Shown here: piece after piece, positions 35,129 to 45,604 of the stretch
Layout: each line of letters starts with the position of its first letter
Numbering within the stretch: position 1 is the first letter of the stretch
Assembly (NCBI RefSeq): GCF_000967915.1
Contig: NC_022549.1
Location: 794,366-858,365, forward strand
DNA: 64,000 nucleotides
From: Paracholeplasma brassicae
Lineage (GTDB): Bacteria; Bacillota_I; Bacilli_A; Acholeplasmatales; UBA5453
Reading direction: 5' to 3'
Program-made: the position numbers and the translations under genes
Notes under the pieces: generated by a model
Database searches by the model: none
What the model saw: the letters and a program-made list of their open reading frames with translations, nothing else
Told to the model about the DNA's origin: nothing

Positions 35129-35157
35129 TTGGATTATTATATAAATCATGTTACAAT
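35129..35157 (+). promoter_or_regulatory. Promoter of the phnA-like gene
   Basis: TTGGAT, 17 bases, TACAAT with extended TGT before it; the gene starts 41 bases on, after AAAAGGTGATTTT. Confidence 0.7.
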
Positions 35158-35197
35158 AATAAAGAGTTGAAAAAATAATAATTGAAAAGGTGATTTT

Positions 35198-35506
35198 ATG
35201 AGTTGTCCAAGCTGCGGGTTTGAGTACACGTATGAAAATGGAGAAATGATGGTATGTTCGGCATGTCAATATGAATGGGATAAAAATCCAGAAGTCTTTG
35301 TGCTAGATGCCAATAAAAACAAACTAGTTGATGGTGATGCTGTAATTGTTATAAAAGATTTAAAAGTGTCGGGGGCTTCTAACATGTTAAAGCAGGGAAC
35401 CAAAGTTGATAAAATTAAAATTCAAGAGGGTGATCATAATATCGCCTGCCGCATTTCAGGTTTTGGACAAATGAATTTAAAGAGTGAATTTGTCAAAAAG
35501 GCATAA
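35198..35506 (+). CDS. PhnA-domain zinc-ribbon protein (YjdM)
   Basis: Protein of 102 aa. An N-terminal zinc ribbon ([21 protein letters not shown]) is followed by the conserved PhnA domain ([26 protein letters not shown]). Despite the name there is no proof of a role in phosphonate use; the family function is unclear. It is monocistronic, with its own promoter and terminator. Confidence 0.92.
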   Translation: MSCPSCGFEYTYENGEMMVCSACQYEWDKNPEVFVLDANKNKLVDGDAVIVIKDLKVSGASNMLKQGTKVDKIKIQEGDHNIACRISGFGQMNLKSEFVKKA

Positions 35507-35526
35507 GTGACTGTGGAAAATAAGAT

Positions 35527-35554
35527 AAATGCTAGTAGAAATTAGCATTTTTTT
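35527..35554 (+). terminator. Terminator after the phnA-like gene
   Basis: Arms AAATGCTA / TAGCATTT with an 8-base loop and a T tail. Confidence 0.88.
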
Positions 35555-35621
35555 ATTAGTTTAAATCAAAAGTCATATCAATTAAAAAAAATAAAGTTTT
35601 CTCATAATTAACGACCAATTA

Positions 35622-35651
35622 TAGACAATATAGTCATTAAAGTGGTAAAAT
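35622..35651 (+). promoter_or_regulatory. Promoter of tRNA-Arg(CCT)
   Basis: TAGACA, 18 bases, TAAAAT, 10 bases ahead of the tRNA. Confidence 0.65.
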
Positions 35652-35661
35652 GTGAACAAGT

Positions 35662-35737
35662 GCTCCGATAGCTCAATGGATAGAGCTGCACCGTCCTAAG
35701 GTGAAGGTTGAAGGTTCGAGTCCTTTTCGGAGCGCCA
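35662..35737 (+). tRNA. tRNA-Arg, anticodon CCT
   Basis: Acceptor arms GCTCCGA / TCGGAGC, D-arm GCTC...GAGC, anticodon loop GTCCTAA (anticodon CCT, reads AGG), T-loop TTCGAGT and an encoded CCA. The anticodon stem has a G-A mismatch at its outer pair and the loop starts with G instead of a pyrimidine. It lies 27 bases ahead of pepC, probably cotranscribed. Confidence 0.92.
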
Positions 35738-35764
35738 TTTTATTTAATTAAAGGGGGATTTAAC

Positions 35765-37093
35765 ATGAAGGAAGTAAAAATCGAACATATCGATGAAATG
35801 AAACAGAACTATTTAAATAAACCCATACAACAGGTGGTCAGAAAAGCGTTAGTTAAAAACAGTATCTCTGATATAACTTACGTAAATGAAAGAGAAACAG
35901 AGATTCAATTTCGTTTTTCCAATGATATTGAAACACTGCCTGTAACCAATCAAAAAGCCTCAGGTAGATGTTGGTTATTTGCTGGTTTAAATGTATTAAG
36001 AGAACTCGTTGCCAATAAATTAGAGTTAAAAGATTTCGAGTTTTCACAAAATTATCAAGCTTTTTGGGATAAATTCGAGAAAATCAATTTTTTCTTAGAG
36101 TCAATGGATGATTTTTTAACCGTTGATAACGACGATCGAACCTTAAAACATTTGCTTCAACTTGGTATTCAAGATGGAGGTCAGTGGGACATGTTTGTTT
36201 CACTTGTTGAAAAATATGGGGTTGTACCGAAAGAGGCAATGCCAGAAACACATGCCTCATCAAATACGGCTCAAATGAATCGTTTTATTAATATCAAACT
36301 TAGACAATACGCTGCAAGAGCAAGAGCGTTAGCCAAAGAAAACAAAACAAATGAAATCATTCAATTGAAAAGTCAGACCTTAGAAGAATTGTATGGTTTC
36401 TTAGTCACGAATTTTGGTATTCCACCAAAAGAATTCAATTTTGAATACGTCACAAAGAAGAACGTTTATCACATTGAAAAAAAATTAACCCCTCAGTCAT
36501 TTTACAAATCAGTTTGTCAAATCAATTTAAATGATTATGTGAGTGTCATCAATTCACCAACAAGTGATAAACCATTTTTGAAGAGTTACACAATTGATTA
36601 TTTAGGAAACGTCATTGGTGGAAAAGAAATTAAACATTTAAACTTATCTATGGCACGGTTAATCGAGTTAACCGTTAATCAATTAAAGGATAAGGAAATC
36701 GTATGGTTTGGCAGTGACGTTGCTTTCTATGGTGATCGTACAAGAGGTATTTGGGATGATCAAGCCTATGACTATGAATCGACTTTTGAAATGAGTTTTT
36801 CAATGACAAAAGCCGAACGTTTAGATTATCTTCAAGGTCAAATGAATCATGCTATGGTTATTACAGGTGTTAACATTGAGGACAATAAACCAACCAAATG
36901 GAAAATCGAAAATAGTTGGGGTAGTGATAGGGGACTTAAAGGTTATTACTTGATGAGTCAATCGTGGTTTTATGAACATACATATCAAGCAGTTATCCAT
37001 AAAAAGTATTTAACTAAAGATGAATTAGACGCCTATAATGAAAAACCGATTCGATTAAAACCATGGGACCCAATGGGCTCATTAGCGAGGTAA
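35765..37093 (+). CDS. pepC: Aminopeptidase C (bleomycin hydrolase family)
   Basis: Cytoplasmic papain-type aminopeptidase that frees N-terminal residues from peptides. The catalytic Cys lies in ASGRCWLFAG, the His in MNHAMVITG and the Asn in IENSWG. It is 442 aa, the normal size for the homohexameric enzyme. The start at 35765 follows AAAGGGGGATTTAAC; the frame extends upstream into the tRNA but that part is not coding. It fits the peptide-based nutrition suggested by pepV and the M16 pair. Confidence 0.95.
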   Translation: MKEVKIEHIDEMKQNYLNKPIQQVVRKALVKNSISDITYVNERETEIQFRFSNDIETLPVTNQKASGRCWLFAGLNVLRELVANKLELKDFEFSQNYQAFWDKFEKINFFLESMDDFLTVDNDDRTLKHLLQLGIQDGGQWDMFVSLVEKYGVVPKEAMPETHASSNTAQMNRFINIKLRQYAARARALAKENKTNEIIQLKSQTLEELYGFLVTNFGIPPKEFNFEYVTKKNVYHIEKKLTPQSFYKSVCQINLNDYVSVINSPTSDKPFLKSYTIDYLGNVIGGKEIKHLNLSMARLIELTVNQLKDKEIVWFGSDVAFYGDRTRGIWDDQAYDYESTFEMSFSMTKAERLDYLQGQMNHAMVITGVNIEDNKPTKWKIENSWGSDRGLKGYYLMSQSWFYEHTYQAVIHKKYLTKDELDAYNEKPIRLKPWDPMGSLAR

Positions 37094-37097
37094 GGCT

Positions 37098-37436
37098 ATG
37101 GAATTTTGCAGAACAAATGGTTATTGTATTTCAATAGATTTAGGACCAGATGCATCGGTCACATTTACGTATTATGATCTTAAAAAGAACGATCAAGAAT
37201 CGATATATGTCTCTGCAGCAAATAAATACGAGTATAGTATAATTATTAAAAAGAATGATAAAGAGAAATTTTTAAGCGCTATTAATCCGAACATTGACGT
37301 CTACAGTGATGAGCATTTATTTGATGAAGTTAGTTCACATTTCAAGTACGTCTCAAGTTTAGAAGATATAAAAAATTTTCTATTGTCAAATCACATCCCA
37401 TTTGAACCTTTCACATGGGTTGAATTCTACGACTAA
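37098..37436 (+). CDS. Hypothetical protein, 112 aa
   Basis: Not recognised. It starts MEFCRTNGYCISIDLGPDAS, looks alpha/beta with no membrane segment or signal, and is rich in Asp, Tyr and Phe. It begins 5 bases after pepC and probably shares its transcript. Confidence 0.7.
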   Translation: MEFCRTNGYCISIDLGPDASVTFTYYDLKKNDQESIYVSAANKYEYSIIIKKNDKEKFLSAINPNIDVYSDEHLFDEVSSHFKYVSSLEDIKNFLLSNHIPFEPFTWVEFYD

Positions 37437-37470
37437 TTTTATAATATTTAATGAAAATATTCGTGGTTCA

Positions 37471-37479
37471 TGTTATAAT
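37471..37479 (+). promoter_or_regulatory. Extended -10 promoter of the ATP synthase operon
   Basis: TGTTATAAT, a TGN-extended -10 box, about 64 bases ahead of the first gene. No clear -35 box. Confidence 0.7.
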
Positions 37480-37509
37480 TAATAAAGATTAAGACAAGAC
37501 TATAAGGAG

Positions 37510-37533
37510 AAAGCACCCTTAATCAGGTGCTTT
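37510..37533 (+). promoter_or_regulatory. Leader hairpin between ribosome site and start codon
   Basis: Arms AAAGCACC / GGTGCTTT with an 8-base loop. AAGGAG stands directly before it, and 9 bases separate it from the ATG at 37543. Folding would bring the ribosome site to normal distance from the start. Without a clear T run it is not a good terminator. Confidence 0.5.
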
Positions 37534-37542
37534 TGTGCTGAA

Positions 37543-37755
37543 ATGAAAAATAAAACATTCCGATTTTACTTTATTGTAACTGAATATTTATTTACAATGG
37601 CTGGTCTAGCAATTCTAGGCGTTTTTATTGGTAACCGGTATTTTCCTGAATCAGCTTATTTATCAGCGATATTTGGCGTCATTGGGATGTTTATTGGGTT
37701 GATTATTACAACATCATTTATTGTATCAATGATTAAAAGAGAAAATAAGGTATGA
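37543..37755 (+). CDS. AtpZ/AtpI-like small membrane protein
   Basis: Protein of 70 aa with two transmembrane helices (about 13-30 and 40-62). It has the spacing and glycine pattern of the AtpZ family that precedes ATP synthase genes (GVFIGNRYFPES, GVIGMFIGLIITT). Such proteins are thought to help in ion uptake or c-ring assembly. It is the first gene of the ATP synthase operon and overlaps the next by 4 bases. Confidence 0.75.
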   Translation: MKNKTFRFYFIVTEYLFTMAGLAILGVFIGNRYFPESAYLSAIFGVIGMFIGLIITTSFIVSMIKRENKV

Positions 37756-38102
37756 AACAGTTAAATCATGCGCTTAAAATAAGTTTGATCATTGCAGTAA
37801 TCGTCTCGATATTAATTTTCATGTTGTATAATTACCTTCAGGCTTTGTGGTTTTTGTTGGGCTATTTGGTTGCTTATCTTAATTTTAAACTGATATTGAA
37901 ATCAGCAAAAAGTAAACACGGTTATTGGATGGTTGTGTTCAACTCGACCATTCGAATCTTAATCTACGGTATTATATTATTTATAGGGTATTTAATTGAA
38001 AAAGAAGTGATGACGTTAATCTTGATTGCCTTAGGTATCGTAACGATTAAAGTAAGCATGATTGTTTCATTTATTATCCACCAAAAGGAGGAAATTAGGT
38101 GA
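37752..38102 (+). CDS. atpI: AtpI-like ATP synthase accessory protein
   Basis: Protein of 116 aa with four hydrophobic helices (about 8-25, 29-46, 63-80, 86-108). In this place, directly before atpB, AtpI-type proteins assist c-ring assembly. The sequence is not strongly conserved, so the call relies on topology and context. Overlaps of 4 bases on both sides show tight coupling. Confidence 0.72.
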   Translation: MKQLNHALKISLIIAVIVSILIFMLYNYLQALWFLLGYLVAYLNFKLILKSAKSKHGYWMVVFNSTIRILIYGIILFIGYLIEKEVMTLILIALGIVTIKVSMIVSFIIHQKEEIR

Positions 38103-38758
38103 CCATTCTATTTAAATTTCAACCAATTCCTGACTATTTGATATCTTCATGGATCGTGATGGCATTCTTAATGATTGTGCTGGGATACATAGGTTATCGA
38201 GTTAAACACATGGCAATTGGGGATAAACCATCAAAAATGGTTGCAACTGGGATCTTTTTTGTTGAGTTTTTCAATGGATTTGTCAAAAATAACGTTGGTA
38301 AATTGTGGCGGTGGGTAACCCCAATGGTGATGACCTTAGGTATCTACATCTTTGTCGCTAATATCTCTGGGTTATTTGGATTAGTCACACCGACTAAATT
38401 TACAGCGATTACATTTCCATTGACGTTGTTTGCGGTTATCACAATTCAATCATCAGGTATCATCAGCAGACGTTGGAGACACATCAAGACTTGGTTTGAA
38501 CCACTCCCGTTTATGTTTCCGATTAATATGGTTGGTGATGTGACACCGCTGTTATCAATGACTTTGCGTCTGTTTGGTAATATTGCGAGTGGTGCGATGC
38601 TACTAACACTAGTTTACGAAGCACTTGGCTGGCTAGCACCGATTGCTGCCGCACCGCTTCATGCATTGTTTGACGTCGGCTTTGGATTCATTCAAGCGAT
38701 GGTGTTTGTATTATTGACGGTAATTTTGACTTCACTTAAGTTGGAGTCTGAAGAATAA
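38099..38758 (+). CDS. atpB: ATP synthase Fo subunit a
   Basis: Membrane subunit forming the ion half-channels next to the c-ring. The essential arginine lies in LRLFGNIASGAMLL; the last helix reads FGFIQAMVFVLLTVILTS. It is 219 aa with five or more helices. It starts at GTG, with AGGAGGAAATTAG upstream. Confidence 0.93.
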   Translation: MTILFKFQPIPDYLISSWIVMAFLMIVLGYIGYRVKHMAIGDKPSKMVATGIFFVEFFNGFVKNNVGKLWRWVTPMVMTLGIYIFVANISGLFGLVTPTKFTAITFPLTLFAVITIQSSGIISRRWRHIKTWFEPLPFMFPINMVGDVTPLLSMTLRLFGNIASGAMLLTLVYEALGWLAPIAAAPLHALFDVGFGFIQAMVFVLLTVILTSLKLESEE

Positions 38759-38782
38759 AGAAAGAAAAAGGAGAAAAAGAAC

Positions 38783-39067
38783 ATGTTAGATTTATTATTA
38801 CAATTTATTCCAAATTTAGTTTTAGCTGCAGAATACAATGAGTTTTTTGCAAGAGGTATGGCTTATCTAGGGGCTGGTATCGCAATTTTAACAGCAGCTG
38901 GTACATCATTTGGACAAGGGTTTGCAGCGATGAAAGGTGCGGAAGCGGTTGGACGTCAACCAGAAGCATCAGGTAAAATCACGGTCACCATGATTGTTGG
39001 ACAAGTGATGGTTGAAACCTCTGCGATTTACTCATTAATTATCGCAATCATTTTAGCAAGTAAATAA
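38783..39067 (+). CDS. atpE: ATP synthase Fo subunit c, sodium-type signature
   Basis: Forms the rotor ring. It has two helices with loop GRQPEASGK and the ion-binding Glu78 in the second. Gln45 in the first helix and Thr79 and Tyr83 after the Glu match the spacing of Gln32, Glu65, Ser66 and Tyr70 of the sodium-binding c-ring of Ilyobacter tartaricus (33 residues from Gln to Glu, 5 from Glu to Tyr). The N-terminus is about 13 residues longer than usual and could act as a signal-like segment (MLDLLLQFIPNLVLAA). Strong ribosome site AAAAAGGAGAAAAAG. Confidence 0.95.
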   Translation: MLDLLLQFIPNLVLAAEYNEFFARGMAYLGAGIAILTAAGTSFGQGFAAMKGAEAVGRQPEASGKITVTMIVGQVMVETSAIYSLIIAIILASK

Positions 39068-39087
39068 AAATAAAAGGACTGATCAAG

Positions 39088-39633
39088 GTGAATGAAGTAT
39101 TTGAAAGACTTGCAAGGTCCATCAGTGAGGGTTTAGAATCTGTTTTTGTTGATTGGCAAGCAACTTTGCTACAATTTATATCAACAATTATCTTGTTTCT
39201 AGTAATCCGACGATTTTTTTGGAAACCAATCACTGAGTTTCTTGAAAACAAACAAAAAGCAGTTAACGAATCTTTAGAGCACGCCAAAGAAATGGCAAGA
39301 GAAGCGGATGAAGTGAAGAAAAAAGCGGAGCTGGACTATCAAGTGCTCAAAAAAGAAACCGATGAGTTAAAAGAACGACTTGTACTAGAAGCGAATAAGC
39401 AAAAAGAATTAATTATTAATGAAGCTAAGAGTGAAGCGAAAATTCGACTTGAAAAAGTTGAGAAAGACATTGAATTTGAAATAGAAGAAGCCAATTTAGA
39501 AATAAAAAATACCATTAAAGAAGTGGCTTTCGCTGCAGCTGAAAAAATTGTCCGCAGAGAAATTGATAAGTCAGTTCACGATGACCTGCTCAATGGTATC
39601 ATCGAAGAAAAACTAGGCAATGAAACGAGATAA
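39088..39633 (+). CDS. atpF: ATP synthase Fo subunit b
   Basis: Peripheral stalk subunit: one N-terminal membrane helix (about 28-46, LLQFISTIILFLVIRRFFW) followed by a long charged coiled coil to the end. The length of 181 aa is normal. It starts at GTG, with AAAGGACTGATCAAG upstream, and overlaps atpH by 14 bases. Confidence 0.93.
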   Translation: MNEVFERLARSISEGLESVFVDWQATLLQFISTIILFLVIRRFFWKPITEFLENKQKAVNESLEHAKEMAREADEVKKKAELDYQVLKKETDELKERLVLEANKQKELIINEAKSEAKIRLEKVEKDIEFEIEEANLEIKNTIKEVAFAAAEKIVRREIDKSVHDDLLNGIIEEKLGNETR

Positions 39634-40132
39634 ATACTTAAAAGCACTCCTTGAAATTGCCAAGGAAAAAAATAAATTGGATTTATTTATTATAGAATTC
39701 GAAGCGCTAAAACAACTCTTAGATCAAAACAGCGATTGGTTAAAGATGATCTCATTACCATCAATAGCCACATCAAAAAAAGAAGAAATGATAAAATCGA
39801 TTGGTTTTGATGAGGACTTTTCGTCTTTTTTGATACGTCTTGTTTTAGATGGGCTCATCGAGTCCTATAATCAATTGTTCATTGAATGGATGATTATGGC
39901 AAGACGCTCACAAAAGGTAGCTTATGTGGGATTATATTCAGCAAAGACGTTAACTGAAGCACAAAAAACAGTGTTAGAAAGATTAGTTAAACCATATTTG
40001 GGTGGTTTAACCGTAGAGTTTTACACAGTGATTGATGAGAACTTAATCAGTGGTGTAAAAGTGATTTATCAAAGTCAATCCTTAGACGGTTCTTTAGCCT
40101 ATGAGCTTAAAGAACTCGAATCATTAATTTAG
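39620..40132 (+). CDS. atpH: ATP synthase F1 subunit delta
   Basis: Links F1 to the b-subunit stalk. It is 170 aa, with an N-terminal helical domain ([14 protein letters not shown]) and the typical C-terminal ending ([25 protein letters not shown]). It lies between atpF and atpA as in other bacteria. Confidence 0.92.
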   Translation: MKRDKYLKALLEIAKEKNKLDLFIIEFEALKQLLDQNSDWLKMISLPSIATSKKEEMIKSIGFDEDFSSFLIRLVLDGLIESYNQLFIEWMIMARRSQKVAYVGLYSAKTLTEAQKTVLERLVKPYLGGLTVEFYTVIDENLISGVKVIYQSQSLDGSLAYELKELESLI

Positions 40133-40143
40133 GTGGTGAAGAT

Positions 40144-41649
40144 GTGTCAAAAATAAGAATAAAAGAAATGGCTGAAGTCATAAAAAAACAAATCAATGAC
40201 TATGCACAAGACATTAAATTAGAAAACGTCGGTAACGTCTTAAGTGTCGGTGACGGTATTGCCATCGTTTATGGCTTACAAAAAGCAATGATGGGGGAAC
40301 TACTAGAGTTTCCAAACGACGTTAAAGGGCTCGTATTCAACCTAGAAGAACACCAAGTGGGTGTAATTTTACTTGGTGGTTCCGATAAGATTAAAGAAGG
40401 CGACATAGTAAGAACAACTGGTCGTATTTTTGAAATACCTGTCGGAAATGCGCTATTAGGTAGGGTCGTTGACCCACTTGGTAATGCACTTGATTCATCA
40501 GGTGTAATTGAAGCAGAAAAATACATGCCGATAGAGCGTAAAGCGCCAGAGGTTATGGACCGCAAGGCCATCGATGCTCCACTTCAAACAGGGATTAAGG
40601 TCATTGATGCCTTAGTACCGATTGGACGAGGTCAACGAGAATTAATCATTGGTGATAGACAAACAGGTAAAACGACACTTGCGATTGACACGATATTAAA
40701 TCAGCATGATAAAGACGTTATTTGCGTTTATGTTGCAATCGGTCAAAAACAGTCAAGTGTCACTAATAATGTTCAGTTACTAGAGAAAAAAGGTGCAATG
40801 AAGTACACCGTTGTAGTAACAGCAGGACCTTCTAATGAAGGTACACTGCTCTATCTTGCCCCATTTGCTGGGGTCACGATTGCGGAATACTTTATGCACT
40901 TAGGTAAAGATGTATTAATTGTATACGATGATTTATCCAAACACGCAGTCGCATATCGCGAATTATCCTTACTGCTAAGAAGACCACCAGGAAGAGAGGC
41001 GTACCCTGGGGATATTTTCTATCTACATTCTAGATTACTAGAACGCGCGGCTAAGTTAAATGATGAAAATGGTGCAGGCTCAATAACGGCACTTCCAATC
41101 ATTGAAACACAAGCAGGTGATATCTCGGCGTATATTCCTACCAACGTGATATCAATTACCGATGGACAGATTTTCTTAGAGAGTAAGTTGTTTTATTCAG
41201 GAATTCGCCCTGCGATTAGCGCAGGATTATCAGTCTCACGTGTTGGTGGTTCTGCACAAATAAAAGCAATGAAGAGTGTCGCAGGTACACTGCGTATCAA
41301 TTTAGCCAACTTCAGAGAACTAGAAGCATTTGCTCAATTCGGTTCTGACTTAGATCAAAACGCACAAAAACGTTTAGATAGAGGTAGAAAAACCGTTGAA
41401 ATACTAAAACAAGACGTTCATCAACTCGTACACGTGAATACACAAGTGGTCACTTTGTACGCGTTAGCCAACGGTTTTATGGACGACATTGATGTCACAA
41501 AAGTCAGTTTATTAGAAAAAGAAATCGAACAAGGCTTACAACACGTTGATTTAGGAAAACAAATCAACCAAATGATTGATGAAACCAAAAAACTACCGGA
41601 TAAAAAAATATTGGATGAATTTATCCTAGGTATGAAGAAGCATGTCTAA
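40144..41649 (+). CDS. atpA: ATP synthase F1 subunit alpha
   Basis: Non-catalytic nucleotide-binding subunit of the F1 hexamer. Walker A GDRQTGKT lies near residue 170; the signature [17 protein letters not shown] lies near 362. It is 501 aa. It starts at GTG after TAGGTGGTGAAGAT. It ends where atpG begins (one-base overlap). Confidence 0.97.
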   Translation: MSKIRIKEMAEVIKKQINDYAQDIKLENVGNVLSVGDGIAIVYGLQKAMMGELLEFPNDVKGLVFNLEEHQVGVILLGGSDKIKEGDIVRTTGRIFEIPVGNALLGRVVDPLGNALDSSGVIEAEKYMPIERKAPEVMDRKAIDAPLQTGIKVIDALVPIGRGQRELIIGDRQTGKTTLAIDTILNQHDKDVICVYVAIGQKQSSVTNNVQLLEKKGAMKYTVVVTAGPSNEGTLLYLAPFAGVTIAEYFMHLGKDVLIVYDDLSKHAVAYRELSLLLRRPPGREAYPGDIFYLHSRLLERAAKLNDENGAGSITALPIIETQAGDISAYIPTNVISITDGQIFLESKLFYSGIRPAISAGLSVSRVGGSAQIKAMKSVAGTLRINLANFRELEAFAQFGSDLDQNAQKRLDRGRKTVEILKQDVHQLVHVNTQVVTLYALANGFMDDIDVTKVSLLEKEIEQGLQHVDLGKQINQMIDETKKLPDKKILDEFILGMKKHV

Positions 41650-42503
41650 TGGCTAATTTAAAGCACATTAAACAACGCATTACTGCAATTGAAAACACCG
41701 CATCAATCACACAAGCTATGTACAACATTTCTATTTCAAAGTTAAAGAAGTCGCAAGATTTAGTTAATTCGCACAATGCATTTATGAATCGCCTTTATAA
41801 CGTCGTCAATGAAACTGCCAAAGTAAGTAAAGAACACCCTATGATTAACCAAAGTGGTGGCAAAGTAGATGTTTATATTTTACTTACGAGCGATCGCGGT
41901 TTAGCTGGCGCTTATCACAATCAGCTTTTCAAAGCATTTTTAGATGAAGTCAAAGACAAAGATAAGTCAGAGTATCAAGTGATTGTGATCGGTCGTAAGG
42001 GTTATTTCTTTGCGAAAAAACGTGAATTACCGATGTTGAATACACAAGTCATTTCAAATAGAGATGATTTAGAAGTAATCAATTTTAGAAAAGATTTACA
42101 GGTATTAAAGAATATGTACGTGTCTGGTTTAATTTCAAAGGTATACTTAATGCACAATCATTTTGTCTCAACAGGGACTCAGGAAGTTGTAAAAGAAGTT
42201 ATGTTGCCAATTAAAACAACGCACAATCACGAATCAAAAGCATTATTAGATTCAGTATACATGTACGATGTTAGTCCATATGAAATTATGGACGGTGTGA
42301 CTGAAATTTATATGGAATCATGCATTTTTGGTGCCTTAGCCGATGCCAAGCTGAGCGAGCATGCTTCGCGTATGCTTGCGATGAAAAACGCAACAGATAA
42401 TGCTCATAAAGTCATTAAAGAGCTCAATATTGTTTATCATAGAGCGCGTCAACAAGCCATTACAAATGAATTGATTGATGTCATTAATGGCTCTAATCAG
42501 TAA
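41649..42503 (+). CDS. atpG: ATP synthase F1 subunit gamma
   Basis: Central rotor shaft. N-terminal coiled coil [20 protein letters not shown], the mid-domain motif LLTSDRGLAGAYH, and the C-terminal helix with ASRMLAMKNATDNA. The length of 284 aa is normal. Confidence 0.96.
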   Translation: MANLKHIKQRITAIENTASITQAMYNISISKLKKSQDLVNSHNAFMNRLYNVVNETAKVSKEHPMINQSGGKVDVYILLTSDRGLAGAYHNQLFKAFLDEVKDKDKSEYQVIVIGRKGYFFAKKRELPMLNTQVISNRDDLEVINFRKDLQVLKNMYVSGLISKVYLMHNHFVSTGTQEVVKEVMLPIKTTHNHESKALLDSVYMYDVSPYEIMDGVTEIYMESCIFGALADAKLSEHASRMLAMKNATDNAHKVIKELNIVYHRARQQAITNELIDVINGSNQ

Positions 42504-44284
<1,781 letters not shown>

Positions 44285-44289
44285 AAAGA

Positions 44290-44330
44290 AAAACTCGGCA
44301 TATCAATGATATGAATGCTCGAGTTTTTTT
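44290..44330. terminator. Terminator between atpC and the nitroreductase gene
   Basis: Outer arms AAAACTCG / CGAGTTTT with an inner CATATC...GATATG hairpin and T runs on both strands, serving the two convergent transcripts. Confidence 0.85.
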
Positions 44331-44331
44331 T

Positions 44332-44952
44332 CTATTCTATTGTACCGATTTTTTCAAATGGAAGTCGAACGGATTGATAACCCTCATCTAAAGCGACTCC
44401 GACACTGATTGCAACTGTAGCAGTTGCATTTTCAAGATTAAACATGTTTACAGCTAAATCTTTATTAAATCCACCCATTGGACAAGTATCATAACCATGT
44501 GAACGAAACACAAGCATCATGCTCATAGCTAACATACCAGAATCAAGTAAGGCAGTCTTTAAGATGATTTCTTTTGGCACGGAGTCTTTGTTAGAAAATC
44601 GTTCAAGTTGTCTTGCCTTGGTTTCTTGATCCATATAGCCTTTTGATAAAGCTAAATCAAAAATTTCATTGGCATTAGAGGCATAATCTAAATTTGCAAA
44701 TAGAATAACAATGGCTGATGATGTTTCATATTGTAATCTGTTAAATGTGAATAAATTACTGTATTTTTCTTTGGCTTCTTTTGAACTTATCACAGCAATA
44801 TGCCAAGGTTGAAGGTTGTTTGCGGATGGTGCTCTTAATGCTTTATTAATCATTTCCTCTAATTCTTTACTAGAAATCTTGATCGTTGAGTCATATTTTC
44901 TAATCGAACGTCTGTTTAAAAATACATCATTAAAATCGTTTCTCTTGTTCAT
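44332..44952 (-). CDS. Nitroreductase family protein
   Basis: FMN-dependent, NAD(P)H-using oxidoreductase of 206 aa. The FMN-binding motif RRSIRKYD lies near residue 14 and APSANNLQPWH near 42; the Gly-rich segment CPMGGFNKD is typical of the family. The physiological substrate is not predictable. Ribosome site AAAGGAACTATAATT. Monocistronic. Confidence 0.9.
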   Translation of the reverse strand: MNKRNDFNDVFLNRRSIRKYDSTIKISSKELEEMINKALRAPSANNLQPWHIAVISSKEAKEKYSNLFTFNRLQYETSSAIVILFANLDYASNANEIFDLALSKGYMDQETKARQLERFSNKDSVPKEIILKTALLDSGMLAMSMMLVFRSHGYDTCPMGGFNKDLAVNMFNLENATATVAISVGVALDEGYQSVRLPFEKIGTIE

Positions 44953-45033
44953 AATTATAGTTCCTTTCTTTTAAATGTGATAGAAGAATGGTTTGCTTTT
45001 TAACTTGCTATCCTTAGTTTTATCACTTTCTTA

Positions 45034-45042
45034 TGGTATAAT
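45034..45042 (+). promoter_or_regulatory. Extended -10 promoter of the phosphatase-mutY unit
   Basis: TGGTATAAT, 38 bases ahead of the start at 45080. Confidence 0.68.
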
Positions 45043-45079
45043 TATATTATATCAAGAGTAAAGAAAAGAGGAGCAATTT

Positions 45080-45604
45080 ATGCCTGAAATAATCTTAATT
45101 AGACATGGTGAACCAAGATATGATGAGGTAATCGAAAGAGGGTATCCTAATCAAGGATACGATCTCGGTAAGTTAACCGATAGAGGTGTATCACAAGCAC
45201 ATCAAGTAAGTAAAGACGTTAGATTAAAACAAGCTGAAATAATTATCAGCTCCCCATATACAAGAGCATTACAAACGGCAGCGATTATTTCTAAAAACAC
45301 ACAAATCGATTTGGTTGTGGAAAATGATTTACACGAATGGATGCCTGATATTACATTTAAAAATGCAATCAATCCAGGTTCAGCGTATCCTGAATACATG
45401 AAAAATAACGGGTATTTACCTGCAAACTCCTTATTTACCTATGAAACATTTGATCAATTAAAAAGACGTGTTAGAAAAGCAGTTGATAAATACAAAGACT
45501 ATAATAAGATTATTGTTGTATGTCATGGTATTGTGATGTCAACATTTACTAAGTTTGACGATTTGATTGAACATTGTGGGGTTAGAGTCGTCAGTTATGA
45601 ATGA
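45080..45604 (+). CDS. Histidine phosphatase family protein
   Basis: Phosphoglycerate-mutase-like phosphatase of 174 aa. The phospho-accepting His lies in LIRHGEPRYDE at the N-terminus; the second His is in VVCHGIVMST. The substrate is unknown. Ribosome site GAGGAGCAATTT. Its end overlaps the start of mutY by 8 bases. Confidence 0.9.
   Translation: MPEIILIRHGEPRYDEVIERGYPNQGYDLGKLTDRGVSQAHQVSKDVRLKQAEIIISSPYTRALQTAAIISKNTQIDLVVENDLHEWMPDITFKNAINPGSAYPEYMKNNGYLPANSLFTYETFDQLKRRVRKAVDKYKDYNKIIVVCHGIVMSTFTKFDDLIEHCGVRVVSYE

Noticed and set aside
37510-37533. Intrinsic terminator ahead of the ATP synthase operon
   Set aside because: Only four T residues follow the stem and the extended -10 promoter lies just upstream with no gene in between; a leader structure is more likely.
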